Assembly (NCBI RefSeq): GCF_026250525.1
Contig: NZ_CP111062.1
Location: forward strand, 41,717-105,716
DNA length: 64,000 nucleotides
Origin: Chondrinema litorale
GTDB lineage: Bacteria; Bacteroidota; Bacteroidia; Cytophagales; Flammeovirgaceae
Direction of reading: 5' to 3'
This document shows, in pieces, positions 46,670-55,907 of the stretch; within the stretch, counting starts at the first letter, position 1, and every line of letters begins with the position of its first letter. Under the pieces are notes generated by a model. The model did no database searches. It worked only from the letters and a program-made list of their open reading frames with translations, and was not told the origin of the DNA. A program made the position numbers and the translations under genes.

Positions 46670-47666
46670 TAGGGTTACCCATCTAAGTCGCAGTACAAAT
46701 AATTTGACTATAGGATTTAGGTTTAGCTTCTACCATTCTTTCAAGTAATTTATCCAGAATGGTTTCTCTAAAATTCCTTCGGTTAAATCTAAAGAAATAT
46801 TCGTTTAGGTAATCATTCAACAACCTTTTATCGCAATAGGAATGTGTGCCTCTCAACCAATTTTTCAAATTCCTAATTTGCAGGTGTAACATGGTGAAGT
46901 TTTCACCCTTGTTTGATAACTGTGAGCGCATGTTTTTGTATAACTTTTTGATAGGTTTATATCCACTCCAACCATCTGTAACTACTGCTGCTTTTTTGTT
47001 TATATGATCTTTGAATATAGGATCTAAGCTCTCAGCACTATAGTCTTTTATGATTTGAGCGTACCCCCTGCCTGCATTGCCTTCTCTATATTCAATGGCA
47101 ATCACTACTCTTACTTTTTTGTCTGAATGGCTGCGACCTTGTTCTCCTTCTTGGGGAGTACCTATTTCAAACTCATCTACATGCACCTGATCCACTAAGG
47201 GAAATTTTTTGCTACTGCTCATAGCCTGTTGCACCTTACGCCTAAATAACCATGCTGTTGTTTGCCTCACTCCAAAACGTTGGGCTAATTCAATACTATT
47301 AGCGCCTTTTTTATTGGTAACAATCTCATAAACCATGGCAAAGGCTATGTCTATACCAAATTTCAACTTATGAAATAGGGTATGAGCTGTGGCAGATTCA
47401 TCATAACCACAAGCTGTGCATCGTTTACTAAAATCTTGTTTACCTTTACAAAAAGTAATATGCCTACATTTTCGACAATGATAACCATCACTCCATTTCT
47501 GATCATGTAAATACGCTAAACACTGTTCTTTTGTCCCAAACCTGTTTTTAAATGCTTTTTCTGTTAATCCTTTATCTATTTTCATCTTATATATGCTTAT
47601 TTTAAGCTAAGATAATCCTGTAGATCGTATGGGTTTTACACCTTGAGATTTAAATGGGTAACCCTA
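46670..47666 (-). mobile_element. IS1595-family insertion sequence, intact
   Basis: 997 bp bounded by inverted ends TAGGGTTACCCATCTAA (46670) and, reversed, TAGGGTTACCCATTTAA (ending 47666). Both copies of the 8-bp duplication TTAAATAA are perfect, so the insertion is recent. One full-length transposase gene inside. It sits in the gap between the AntA/AntB-like gene and the 47724 gene and breaks no gene. Confidence 0.88.
46683..47585 (-). CDS. IS1595-family transposase (ISXO2-like)
   Basis: 300 residues, complete. N-terminal zinc ribbon (CRKCRHITFCKGKQ, then CTACGYDES: C-x2-C pairs), a helix-turn-helix region (ELAQRFGVRQTTAWLFRRKV), and the DDE_Tnp_IS1595 core: Asp in QVHVDEFEIGTPQ, Asp in VVTDGWSGYKP, and the final catalytic region RNLKNWLRGTHSYCDKR with NEYFFRFNRR. 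It occupies all but the ends of the element and carries no frameshift. Confidence 0.93.
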   Translation of the reverse strand: MKIDKGLTEKAFKNRFGTKEQCLAYLHDQKWSDGYHCRKCRHITFCKGKQDFSKRCTACGYDESATAHTLFHKLKFGIDIAFAMVYEIVTNKKGANSIELAQRFGVRQTTAWLFRRKVQQAMSSSKKFPLVDQVHVDEFEIGTPQEGEQGRSHSDKKVRVVIAIEYREGNAGRGYAQIIKDYSAESLDPIFKDHINKKAAVVTDGWSGYKPIKKLYKNMRSQLSNKGENFTMLHLQIRNLKNWLRGTHSYCDKRLLNDYLNEYFFRFNRRNFRETILDKLLERMVEAKPKSYSQIICTAT

Positions 47667-47674
47667 TTAAATAA
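47667..47674. repeat. target-site duplication of the IS1595-family element (right)
   Basis: TTAAATAA, the partner of 46662-46669. Confidence 0.75.
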
Positions 47675-47723
47675 TAGCCCTAAAAGCCTAATTTTATAAA
47701 AGCTGATTTAATAAAGCTTTAAT

Positions 47724-48335
47724 TTATAAATCTGTACTAAATTTAAATTCCTGCTTATTACCCAAGACAAGTTTTTTATTCATCCAACGGTTTCTTTTTT
47801 CGATAGGTAAGGCCATTTTCTGTGATTTATATGTTAAACTATTCAGTTTTAAGATCAGTTGAGCAGTATCAGATTCTATAAACACTTCCGGATGTATAAG
47901 TGAATTATCGGCTAAAACCATTGTTATTTTGGCTCTATGTATAATTACTTGCTCCTCCATAACAGATGCAGTAAAACTTGTTGTCTTTTTTGAATCATCC
48001 TTTATGGATTGTGGTTTAGGTGAAAACCTTCTAATATACTTTTTGGGGGTTTGATTTTTGTCTTGCGCAGTTGTTTTTGTTTCAATATTGATTTCTTGAT
48101 CTTCTTTAACTTGCTTTAAAATAGCTGTCTCTTCTACATTATTACTTTGTTTATGGTTTAAATCCAGTTCTTCTGGAGGTAGAATAATTTCTTTTTCAAC
48201 AGTTTTTTGAGACTTGATAATAGTCAATTGAGGTTGAACTTTATTTACTATTGACGATGGTAAAATCAAACGTATTGTTAAAAGTAGCATGAAGATGAAC
48301 GTAAAGAATAGTGTTGCCTTTTTCCAATTATGCAT
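47724..48335 (-). CDS. single-pass membrane protein, hypothetical
   Basis: 203 residues. One N-terminal helix (TLFFTFIFMLLLTIRLIL) and then a mostly polar, Lys/Glu/Thr-rich linker to about residue 120, ending in a small folded domain (VIIHRAKITMVLADNSLIHP, LILKLNSLTYKSQKMALPIE). Topology is that of an inner-membrane protein with a periplasmic domain on a stalk. Divergent from the AraC-type gene, 66 bp apart. No family recognised; possible T4SS accessory. Confidence 0.55.
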   Translation of the reverse strand: MHNWKKATLFFTFIFMLLLTIRLILPSSIVNKVQPQLTIIKSQKTVEKEIILPPEELDLNHKQSNNVEETAILKQVKEDQEINIETKTTAQDKNQTPKKYIRRFSPKPQSIKDDSKKTTSFTASVMEEQVIIHRAKITMVLADNSLIHPEVFIESDTAQLILKLNSLTYKSQKMALPIEKRNRWMNKKLVLGNKQEFKFSTDL

Positions 48336-48401
48336 ACTTTAAGTTTATTTATTTACTAATAATTTAGTACTATTAAACTAAGCAATTTTTAACTTAAAGC
48401 C

Positions 48402-49025
48402 ATGAAACCTCCTTATAAAATTAGTTGGTTACTAACATGTATAAGTATGTTGGTATTGATATTTTGGAGCCTGCAAACTAATTATACATCTAACTTATTT
48501 GAAAATTTATTAGCATACTTTACTGGCAAATCATATCACATGTTGGCATTTGTTTTAACTGTATTACCTATTTACGCCTTTGGCGTATCTGTGATTATCA
48601 CATACTATAAATTTCAATCAGAAAAAACAGTAGAGGGAGCAAGTAAAGATAGTGTTGAAAATACAGAGTTTAAGGAGCCAAATAAAATAAGTTCTTATGA
48701 GGAAAAAGCACTGATAAGATTGAATGAATTAATAGAAGCTAAATTTTATAAACAGTCAGATTTAAAAGCAGAAGAATTAGCATCAAAACTAAAAGTACAT
48801 CGCCATCATTTGAATGATATTATGAAACTTGCAGGATACAAAAACTTTACAGACATGCTGAACTTTTTACGCATACAAGAGTCTTGTAATTTGCTGGATA
48901 CAGATGATTTGGTCACCATCAAAATGGTGAGTTATGAGGTAGGATATAATACAGTCAAACATTTTATTTCGCAGTTTCAAAAATATAAGGGCTCTACTCC
49001 CTCAGTATATAAGAATAAGAGATAA
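48402..49025 (+). CDS. membrane-anchored AraC-family transcriptional regulator
   Basis: 207 residues. Two N-terminal membrane helices (WLLTCISMLVLIFWSL and MLAFVLTVLPIYAFGVSVII), then a linker and an AraC helix-turn-helix domain in the last ~95 residues (DLKAEELASKLKVHRHHLND; KMVSYEVGYNTVKHFISQFQ; KYKGSTPSVYK). Membrane tethering would keep it near the envelope and could link a surface signal to transcription. It lies directly before the T4SS genes. A short hairpin and terminator follow (49091). Confidence 0.8.
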   Translation: MKPPYKISWLLTCISMLVLIFWSLQTNYTSNLFENLLAYFTGKSYHMLAFVLTVLPIYAFGVSVIITYYKFQSEKTVEGASKDSVENTEFKEPNKISSYEEKALIRLNELIEAKFYKQSDLKAEELASKLKVHRHHLNDIMKLAGYKNFTDMLNFLRIQESCNLLDTDDLVTIKMVSYEVGYNTVKHFISQFQKYKGSTPSVYKNKR

Positions 49026-49090
49026 TCTTGCTTTTTTCGATAAAAATTGAATGTTTACCTTTTTTAGAAATCATTAACCTATTTGCAAAA

Positions 49091-49124
49091 AATGCTTACC
49101 TATTCAAATAGGTAAGCATTTTGG
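49091..49124 (+). terminator. Rho-independent terminator
   Basis: Perfect 14-bp stem AATGCTTACCTATT / AATAGGTAAGCATT with a 2-nt centre, then TTGG. Separates the AraC-type gene from the T4SS operon, so the operon needs its own promoter. Confidence 0.75.
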
Positions 49125-49169
49125 TATCTATAGATACTATGTTTGAAAGGAACATAATTAAAATGTACG

Positions 49170-49493
49170 ATGCTATTTTCCCTTATCATTTCAGCAGTTT
49201 GGGTATTAGGTTGTCTCATATTTTTCTATTTGCAAGACAATTCAGATAAATTAATTGCGAGTACTCAAGAAGAATCTTATTCAGAGGTTGAGCCTAATGT
49301 GCATACTATGGAGTCAACAGAAGCCAATTTCTTATCTGCTGATAATTCAAGCAAAGAGCCCACACAAATTTCTGATGCAGTACATCGTAAGGGAGCTAAT
49401 GAAGGTGTACAAAACCCCAAAAACCCAGCATTAATTAAGCAGAAAAATAAATCAATATTTATTGATTTTAATAGTCCAGATTCATTTCATTAA
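49170..49493 (+). CDS. small single-pass protein at the head of the tra operon
   Basis: 107 residues. One N-terminal helix (SLIISAVWVLGCLIFFYL) then a disordered, Ser/Thr/Asn-rich tail with no recognised domain. A Cys at 15 makes a lipoprotein just possible. 16 bp before the TraE start. May be an accessory subunit of the conjugation apparatus. Confidence 0.5.
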   Translation: MLFSLIISAVWVLGCLIFFYLQDNSDKLIASTQEESYSEVEPNVHTMESTEANFLSADNSSKEPTQISDAVHRKGANEGVQNPKNPALIKQKNKSIFIDFNSPDSFH

Positions 49494-49509
49494 TCTTAAT
49501 TTTTTTATT

Positions 49510-49812
49510 ATGAAAACTATTTTAAAAAAGGCAAAATGGTTTAGTTTTTATTTTCTTTCAGTAGTCTTATTTCCTCTTAATTCTTATGCAGCAGATAAAC
49601 GTGATTTATCTGCATTCAAAACAGCTTTGAGTTCTCAAGGTGCCACAATAAATTGGATATTCGATTGGGGTATTAAAGCTTGCTTAGGTGCTGGTTTGAT
49701 ATGGGTTATTTACCTACTTGCTAACAGTAGTCAAAAAGCTAAAACAGCTGCAATCTCGTGGGTAGTAGCAGCCATATTTAGTTCAATCTTTTTTGGGTGG
49801 GTAGAACTTTAA
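49510..49812 (+). CDS. traE: TraE-like conjugation protein (DUF4134)
   Basis: 100 residues from the ATG at 49510. Signal-like N-terminal helix (KWFSFYFLSVVLFPLNSYAA), then a short stretch and two membrane helices (KACLGAGLIWVIYLLANSSQ and ISWVVAAIFSSIFFGWVEL). Size and pattern match the DUF4134/TraE subunit of Bacteroidetes conjugative elements, a VirB2-like small membrane protein. Followed by TraF after 6 bp in the usual order E-F-G. Confidence 0.82.
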   Translation: MKTILKKAKWFSFYFLSVVLFPLNSYAADKRDLSAFKTALSSQGATINWIFDWGIKACLGAGLIWVIYLLANSSQKAKTAAISWVVAAIFSSIFFGWVEL

Positions 49813-49818
49813 ATAGAC

Positions 49819-50112
49819 ATGGAAGTGCAAGCTTATTATACCCAAAAGAAAATGAATCTACCCATTCGTTTTTTTGGTCTAACTTCTGAGCAGTGGTTTA
49901 CCACTGCTTTTATTCCATCAGTGTGTTTAATAATCAATCAATGGCTTTTGATAATAATTATTCCTTTGGTGATACTCTTTACTAACATTTTAAGAAGACG
50001 CCAAGAAAAGCTTGGTCATAACATTGATTACACAAGTAGTGCATGGGTATTTTTCCGATCTCCCAAACATATTGTAGATACTAGTTTAACATTAAAAAAA
50101 CTTATTTCATGA
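49819..50112 (+). CDS. traF: TraF-like conjugation protein (DUF4133, VirB3-like)
   Basis: 97 residues. Cytoplasmic start (YYTQKKMNLPIRFFGLTSEQ), two helices (FTTAFIPSVCLIINQWLLII, IIPLVILFTNIL) and a basic C-terminus. This is the DUF4133/TraF pattern, a VirB3-like inner-membrane subunit. Overlaps TraG by 4 bp (ATGA), indicating translational coupling. Confidence 0.82.
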   Translation: MEVQAYYTQKKMNLPIRFFGLTSEQWFTTAFIPSVCLIINQWLLIIIIPLVILFTNILRRRQEKLGHNIDYTSSAWVFFRSPKHIVDTSLTLKKLIS

Positions 50113-52604
50113 CTGAGCTTAGAGGTACTGAATTTGCCAAAGTTTGTCCCATTCAAGAAATCAAACATAATTGTTTGGTAAATGGTAATGGAGACATTAC
50201 TTATGGTTTTCGTTTGGAATTACCAGAAGTCTTTACACATTACATTGAAGATTTCAATCGCATTTACGAAGGTTTTAATCATTTACTTCACCGCTTAAAA
50301 GCAGGAACTTTGGTTCATCAACAATCTTTTTTTTATGTTGAGCCTTTTGAGCTGCCAAGTGATTATCACACGACTATGTATACTGGTCAAGCAAATCAAA
50401 GATATTATACTTTTAGACCTGTAATGCGCCAGTATGTGAATCTTTATGTAACCTTCTCTAACAGATATAGTAGTGGGCGCATATCACCTATACAAGATAA
50501 TCCATATATCAGGGCATTAAGTTATATGTACCGTCAACCTTTTAAGAAAGTAGATCAATACATTGCAGAATGTGAAGTAGAGTATCAAACAGTTAAAAAT
50601 GCTTTAAATATGATTCCGCATATTAAAGCGATTCCGTTGAAAAGTATTGAGTTACTCAATGCTTTTCACGATTATTTTAACCTTACTTATGATGCACCAT
50701 CAACAGATGCAAGAGAAGCTATTATTCAAAATATGGATTTTGGTAGGGCAGGAGAATATTTTAAAGTGGGTAATCAGTTTGTGAAAATATTATCACTTAC
50801 TAAAGAAGGTCAAGAAGTGGGTTCATTTTATAATACTGATAAAATGTTTTCTCCAGAAGTATATCAAAATGGAGTAAAAGTACCTTCAATAATCCGATTG
50901 GGAAGTACAATGTCATTTCCAATAAGTCTGGGTTTACCTGTAAATCATGTTCTAAATATTTCAATTGAGGTGCTTGATAACGAAAAAGTGATGTTTAAGA
51001 AAAATCAGGAGAAAATGATGTTGAACTTCCTTTCTGTATTTGGTATAGAATCAGCCATAGACAAACAAGAAGATTTGTATCGATATATTAAAAACATTTC
51101 ACAGGAAGAGTACAGAGCATGTAGATTATCAGTAAATGTGATATTGAATCATGACGATGAAAAGGTATTGAACAGATATGCAAACCTTACCCAATCAGCT
51201 TTTGGCAATATGAAAAGTGCTCATGCAGTAGTTGAAAACAGAGATATTGCTAATCTTTTTTTCTGTAGTTGTCCTGGAAATATGAAAGCTAATTACCGTA
51301 CTTTTTTTAGTACTACTGAACAGGCAGTTAATTATCTCCATACAGAAGGACATTACAAGTCTGATCCAGAAGGAAGCATATTTACAGATCTTTTTGGGCG
51401 ACCAGTGTTATTCAATATCAAAAATCCTCCGAAAAATATAGCCCCATCTAATCATGCTTTTATTGTGGGTAAAACCAGATCTGGAAAAAGTTTCTGGTTA
51501 CAAGGTCAAATTGAAGAATCATTAGCGAGAGGTGAATATGTATTTCAGTGCGATATTGGAAATAGCTCAAAGAATTCTGGAAAGTTTAATCATGCAAAAT
51601 ATCTTGATTTACAGGAGAGAGATAGTTTTGGTACTAATTTGTTTTTAACATCCAAAGATACTTATGGAAAGTATTTATTAGATGATGGTAAGGCATTGTT
51701 CTTAAGAACTATTTTAACCATGATGTGGAAAAGGGATGAAGGTATTACACCAGATACTGAAGCTATCCTGATTAATATGATTGCCAAATATTATAGTGAT
51801 TATGTGAATGATCAAGAAGTAAATCCAGAAATAACAACATTCTTCAATTACATCAATGAGTTTGAAGGAAAATTGACCAGTGATAAGAAAAGGCTTTTCG
51901 ATTTTACTTCTTTTAAAACAGTATTAGAAGCCTATCTGCCAAGTGGGACATATGGATTTTTATTCAATCATAACAATGCACTCACTGTACATGAGCCACT
52001 TGTGATTTATGATCTAAAAGCTATTGAAAATGATAGTACGCTTTTACCACTTGTGGGAACAATTATGATGCAACAAGTTAATGAAATGATGATAGCAAAC
52101 CCTAGTCGTGATAAGCTATTTATTATTGATGAAGCTCATAAAATTTTTCTATCTCCTGTGTTGGCTAGGTTTGTAGGATATTCTTATGCAACGCAACAGA
52201 AGCATGGTGGAAGGGTCTATACAGGAACTCAAGGAGCAGAAGATTTAGAGAAGCTAGCCAAAGTGGGTGTCGCCAATCAAATTAAAGACAATACTGAAAT
52301 ACTTGTGCTTTTTGATAACCAATATATTGATAAGAAAAGAGAAATACTCGATTTAACAGATAAGGATTTACGACTATTGAAAGGAATGGAGACTGGAGGT
52401 AAAGAACGTAGGCAATTCTTTGTGAAAGTAGGTAAAGGCATCGGTTCTATATCCAAGTTATTTTACTATGATGTATCTCCAGTAACTCGAAAAGTCTATT
52501 CCAGTGTAGGCAGCGAAAAAGCAGAAATTAAAGCCTTAGAAGAAAAGTATGGTAATATCAGAGCTGCCATTAACCAAGAAGTTGAGAATGCTCAAGTACA
52601 ATAA
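50109..52604 (+). CDS. traG: TraG-family conjugation ATPase (VirB4-like)
   Basis: 831 residues. N-terminal VirB4-type domain (1-400), then a RecA-like ATPase: Walker A GKTRSGKS (454-461) and Walker B LFIIDEAH (D674, E675), followed by YATQQKHGGRVYTGTQG and a C-terminal region. Length and motifs are those of Bacteroidetes TraG, which powers T4SS assembly and pilus-subunit handling. Its stop codon shares a base with the next start (TAATG). Confidence 0.93.
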   Translation: MTELRGTEFAKVCPIQEIKHNCLVNGNGDITYGFRLELPEVFTHYIEDFNRIYEGFNHLLHRLKAGTLVHQQSFFYVEPFELPSDYHTTMYTGQANQRYYTFRPVMRQYVNLYVTFSNRYSSGRISPIQDNPYIRALSYMYRQPFKKVDQYIAECEVEYQTVKNALNMIPHIKAIPLKSIELLNAFHDYFNLTYDAPSTDAREAIIQNMDFGRAGEYFKVGNQFVKILSLTKEGQEVGSFYNTDKMFSPEVYQNGVKVPSIIRLGSTMSFPISLGLPVNHVLNISIEVLDNEKVMFKKNQEKMMLNFLSVFGIESAIDKQEDLYRYIKNISQEEYRACRLSVNVILNHDDEKVLNRYANLTQSAFGNMKSAHAVVENRDIANLFFCSCPGNMKANYRTFFSTTEQAVNYLHTEGHYKSDPEGSIFTDLFGRPVLFNIKNPPKNIAPSNHAFIVGKTRSGKSFWLQGQIEESLARGEYVFQCDIGNSSKNSGKFNHAKYLDLQERDSFGTNLFLTSKDTYGKYLLDDGKALFLRTILTMMWKRDEGITPDTEAILINMIAKYYSDYVNDQEVNPEITTFFNYINEFEGKLTSDKKRLFDFTSFKTVLEAYLPSGTYGFLFNHNNALTVHEPLVIYDLKAIENDSTLLPLVGTIMMQQVNEMMIANPSRDKLFIIDEAHKIFLSPVLARFVGYSYATQQKHGGRVYTGTQGAEDLEKLAKVGVANQIKDNTEILVLFDNQYIDKKREILDLTDKDLRLLKGMETGGKERRQFFVKVGKGIGSISKLFYYDVSPVTRKVYSSVGSEKAEIKALEEKYGNIRAAINQEVENAQVQ

Positions 52605-53191
52605 TGAAAATTCCATATAAAATGAGAAAATACATTTTAATCATCATAATAGGAGCTTTGAGTGTACAAAGTAACTCATCTCTTGCGCAAGGAGTAGTAT
52701 CAGCTCCAATATTAGAATCTCAAATGGGGACTCAAAACGGAATAGTATCAGCGATGAATGCTACAATTGCAGCAATGGAAAAAGCAGAAGCTAAGGTTAG
52801 ACAAGCATTACAAAAAGTAGAATGGGCAAAAAACCTTCAAACAATGCGTCGCTTATTAACAGTCATAGAGGGTACAGTTTGTACGACAAAAGATCTTACA
52901 TTAAATATGGATGCTGCTGCAAGTAATTGTTTTGTTAGTTTTAATTACGATGTAGCAATAGTTAAAATGACAGCTTCAATTGACTTTGTTAATATAGTTC
53001 TCATGAGTGATGTTTTGATGACTCAAAGTGATAGAATTAAAACGATGAATGATGCGCTGGTTTTATTTGAAGAAGCTCAACAGACTTTAGCTGAGTTAAA
53101 TCAGGCCGTAAACCAGCTAAGAAATAGTTTAGATGAAGAAGGAGATTGGAAAAAAGCTGCCATTGAAATGAGCAGTTTATCTCGCTATTAG
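52604..53191 (+). CDS. TraI-like periplasmic helical protein (VirB5/DUF4141-like)
   Basis: 195 residues. Signal peptide (ending SSLAQGV), then a long helical, coiled-coil-prone protein (NATIAAMEKAEAKVRQALQK, ALVLFEEAQQTLAELNQAVN) with a Cys pair at about 104 and 118. Position between TraG and TraJ corresponds to TraI (DUF4141) in Bacteroides elements, a VirB5-like minor pilus or periplasmic subunit. Assigned from place and architecture rather than clear sequence signature. Confidence 0.6.
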   Translation: MKIPYKMRKYILIIIIGALSVQSNSSLAQGVVSAPILESQMGTQNGIVSAMNATIAAMEKAEAKVRQALQKVEWAKNLQTMRRLLTVIEGTVCTTKDLTLNMDAAASNCFVSFNYDVAIVKMTASIDFVNIVLMSDVLMTQSDRIKTMNDALVLFEEAQQTLAELNQAVNQLRNSLDEEGDWKKAAIEMSSLSRY

Positions 53192-53248
53192 TAATTCAAT
53201 TTGTATTTAATACTTATTATAAACTCCTGAAAACAAAATTCAACTGAT

Positions 53249-54184
53249 ATGAAAGATGTGATATCAGAAATGCTAAAGGCTGATATAGTTACTAATGTAG
53301 TAAGTGATCATACTGTGAAAATGATCATAATATCTGGATTAGTGGCTAAAGTATTTTTTATGATAGATTTAGGACACAACTACTTAAAAACTACACTGCA
53401 AACAAGTGGAGAGAAATACTTTGATGTTTCAAGAGTAATTAAAGGATTTATTGTAATAGGTATCATATGGGCTTATTATCCAATTTTCAGTTTCGTAGAT
53501 TTTTTGATAGAGGCAATTAATACTGCTACAGCTCCTGATATGAACGATATTGTTGAAAATGTAAAGTTGGAGAATGTTGGTGTTTTAAATCAAGAAAAGG
53601 CTGAGGCTTTATTGTCTGGAGAAGAAATATTAAAACCAGATGGTACCAAAATGAATGCTTGGGATGTATTGATCAATCTAAATTACAAAAAGATAATTTT
53701 TTTACTTATCGATAGCATATTTGTTTGCTTGTGTTACATCGTAGGGACCTCAGTTCAGATTTTCGCATTAGTATCTCATAGAATACTGTTCACACTTGGT
53801 CCATTTGCATTGGCTTTTTCTATTTTACCTTATTTTGAAAAGGCAAGATTACGTTGGATGGGAGCTTTTGTACAGACATTATTTGTATTTACAGTACTAC
53901 ATATTTTAAATGCCAATGTGTATGAGATTATGCTTACAAATCTTTTACAAACTGGAGACCCACTTAGAAATGATGTAAAACTGACAGAAGTTATTGGACG
54001 GTTAGGATTGAATGTATCCATCTTTGGTTTATATGTTTCGGCATTTTATTTAACAGGGTTAATTATAGGTACAGGAGATACAATAGGTCAAGCTTTTAAT
54101 TCTTCCATGACACTCACCTCCAATTTGATACAAGCGACTCCAGTCGGCAAAAAATTGGCTGCTTTTGGTCTTAAGGTGAAATAG
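53249..54184 (+). CDS. traJ: TraJ-like inner-membrane channel protein (VirB6-like)
   Basis: 311 residues, about six membrane helices: IIISGLVAKVFFMIDLGHNY, IKGFIVIGIIWAYYPIFSFV, IIFLLIDSIFVCLCYIVGTS, then FTLGPFALAFSILPYFEKAR, WMGAFVQTLFVFTVLHILNA and ISIFGLYVSAF-type segments. The central AFSILPYFEKARLRWMGAFV block is the usual polytopic VirB6/TraJ signature. Order in the operon also fits. Confidence 0.85.
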   Translation: MKDVISEMLKADIVTNVVSDHTVKMIIISGLVAKVFFMIDLGHNYLKTTLQTSGEKYFDVSRVIKGFIVIGIIWAYYPIFSFVDFLIEAINTATAPDMNDIVENVKLENVGVLNQEKAEALLSGEEILKPDGTKMNAWDVLINLNYKKIIFLLIDSIFVCLCYIVGTSVQIFALVSHRILFTLGPFALAFSILPYFEKARLRWMGAFVQTLFVFTVLHILNANVYEIMLTNLLQTGDPLRNDVKLTEVIGRLGLNVSIFGLYVSAFYLTGLIIGTGDTIGQAFNSSMTLTSNLIQATPVGKKLAAFGLKVK

Positions 54185-54221
54185 GGAAATTATCAATCTT
54201 ACAGTCCAAATCTATTTTTTT

Positions 54222-54836
54222 ATGAAAACTCGAAGAGAGATTACTAAAGTACCTGCCTTAAAAGATGTACTTTCATTACCAAGATATAAACGCGATTTTG
54301 ATTTATTGCGAAATATGTTGTTAGTTTTTTCTGCAGCTTGTATGCTAACAGTGGCAATAATCTATATGCAATATAAAAATGAGGTGAATGAGGCTTATAG
54401 TCGGTGTATTAATACTCCATATCAAAGAAAGTTTCAATATATGAATCATGTGGAAAAAGTTTATAGACTCTGTTTTGCTGCAAAAAGCTCAAACTATGAA
54501 TATCAGCTCATACAAGCAGAAAGCCTTCTTAGTGAAGGCGCTTTAAATTATGTGAAATCTCAACATCAAAAAGAAAAAATGATTGATATTCTAGGGAGTT
54601 ACACATCTGCAAGAACAGGAGTTCAAATTGATTCTATAGCAATTGATATGAGTACAGATCCAGCGTTTGGAGTAGTATATGGCAGTCAATCTCTTTATAT
54701 CAATGCAGAAGAAGTAAATAAGCGTAATTTATTTCTGGTCTTCAAAATTATGGATTTGTCCATTAATAATTCTATAAACACAGATGGGGCGATACTTATG
54801 GAGATGAAAATAGTAGATATCAGTCCAATATTTTAA
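54222..54836 (+). CDS. traK: TraK-like conjugation protein (VirB8-like)
   Basis: 204 residues. Cytoplasmic tail, one membrane helix (NMLLVFSAACMLTVAIIYMQ), then a soluble NTF2-like domain with YSRCINTPYQRKFQYMNHVE and a Cys in VYRLCFAAKS. This is the layout of TraK/VirB8 inner-membrane scaffold proteins, and it follows TraJ. The final strand VDISPIF closes the domain. Confidence 0.7.
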   Translation: MKTRREITKVPALKDVLSLPRYKRDFDLLRNMLLVFSAACMLTVAIIYMQYKNEVNEAYSRCINTPYQRKFQYMNHVEKVYRLCFAAKSSNYEYQLIQAESLLSEGALNYVKSQHQKEKMIDILGSYTSARTGVQIDSIAIDMSTDPAFGVVYGSQSLYINAEEVNKRNLFLVFKIMDLSINNSINTDGAILMEMKIVDISPIF

Positions 54837-54888
54837 ATAAAAGCTGGTACATCGGTTTAAATATCTAATGAAAAATATATAGAATACC

Positions 54889-55872
54889 ATGGAATTTTTT
54901 AAAGTGAAATTCACAATATTTCGTATAATCATTATAGCTACAGTACCATTACTTTTAAGTGCTTATCAGTTTAGACAAATTAGTGTAAGAGAATCAACAG
55001 ATACACAAGAAACTTATATTAATAGTGAAAAAAAAGAAGTGCTTGATAAGCAGAATAATGAAGACTTTTTTAAGGTAGCAGAAGATAGAAAGCCAAGTGG
55101 TTATAATGAGTTACAAGGTAGATTTAAAAAAGATAGCACATCAGGTTTTTTTAGTTTTTTGTCTCCTAAAGAAAAAACAGAAAGTAAAAAAGAAAATACT
55201 GTTACTATGGCTGATTATAGCCAGCAAGAAGTTAATGTTAATCAAGCTAAGTTAAGCAAAAAACAAAAAACAAAAGTCATTCTTGAAACTAGTGTTACTA
55301 CTCAGACACAAGAAGAAAATAGAAGACCTAAAGCTAAAATATCTTCAGTATCTGATAGTCTATCAGTGAAGCAATCAACATCAAAAATTAGAATTTTCAG
55401 AAGGTATAAACAAGGTACTCCAATTTCTGGGAGTCATTCATTTGATAGAGGTAGTATTGAAATAATGGTTCAAGTTTGGGAGAAAACCAAAGTTAGAGAT
55501 GGCTCAAGAGTGACACTTGTAGTAATAAAAGATGCTATTATTAAAGGGGAAAAAATTAGTGCTGGAACTTTCTTATATGGTATGGTAAGTTTTGCACAAG
55601 ATAGACTAGAAATTGAAATCCAAACAAATAACTTGGTTTTACATGCATATGATGCTGGTGACAATACAAGAGGTCTTTTTGCTCCTTCCTTAATAGAACA
55701 ACAATTAGCACGTGGAGCCAAAATTGATGCGATTAATAGTAGTTCAGGTGCAACTATCAATACTTCTGCGATTCCTCTTTTACAAAATGTAACTATTAAT
55801 GCGGCAAAGAAAAAAATTGCTGAATCATCTATTGTGCTCAATGCAAAAACAGAGGTATTGTTAAAACCTTGA
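54889..55872 (+). CDS. traM: TraM-like conjugation protein (VirB10-like)
   Basis: 327 residues. One N-terminal membrane helix (FRIIIIATVPLLLSAYQFRQ), a long charged low-complexity linker, and a C-terminal TraM/TrbI-type beta-barrel: VWEKTKVRDGSRVTLVVIKD, ISAGTFLYGMVSFAQDRLEI, YDAGDNTRGLFAPSLIEQQ. The linker spans the periplasm. Equivalent to VirB10, which joins inner- and outer-membrane complexes. Confidence 0.85.
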   Translation: MEFFKVKFTIFRIIIIATVPLLLSAYQFRQISVRESTDTQETYINSEKKEVLDKQNNEDFFKVAEDRKPSGYNELQGRFKKDSTSGFFSFLSPKEKTESKKENTVTMADYSQQEVNVNQAKLSKKQKTKVILETSVTTQTQEENRRPKAKISSVSDSLSVKQSTSKIRIFRRYKQGTPISGSHSFDRGSIEIMVQVWEKTKVRDGSRVTLVVIKDAIIKGEKISAGTFLYGMVSFAQDRLEIEIQTNNLVLHAYDAGDNTRGLFAPSLIEQQLARGAKIDAINSSSGATINTSAIPLLQNVTINAAKKKIAESSIVLNAKTEVLLKP

Positions 55873-55907
55873 AAGTTTCAATATATACTAATCTTAAATT
55901 TTAAGGG

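Noticed and set aside
55470..55841. 123-codon minus-strand frame
   Set aside because: Antisense to the traM-like barrel domain.
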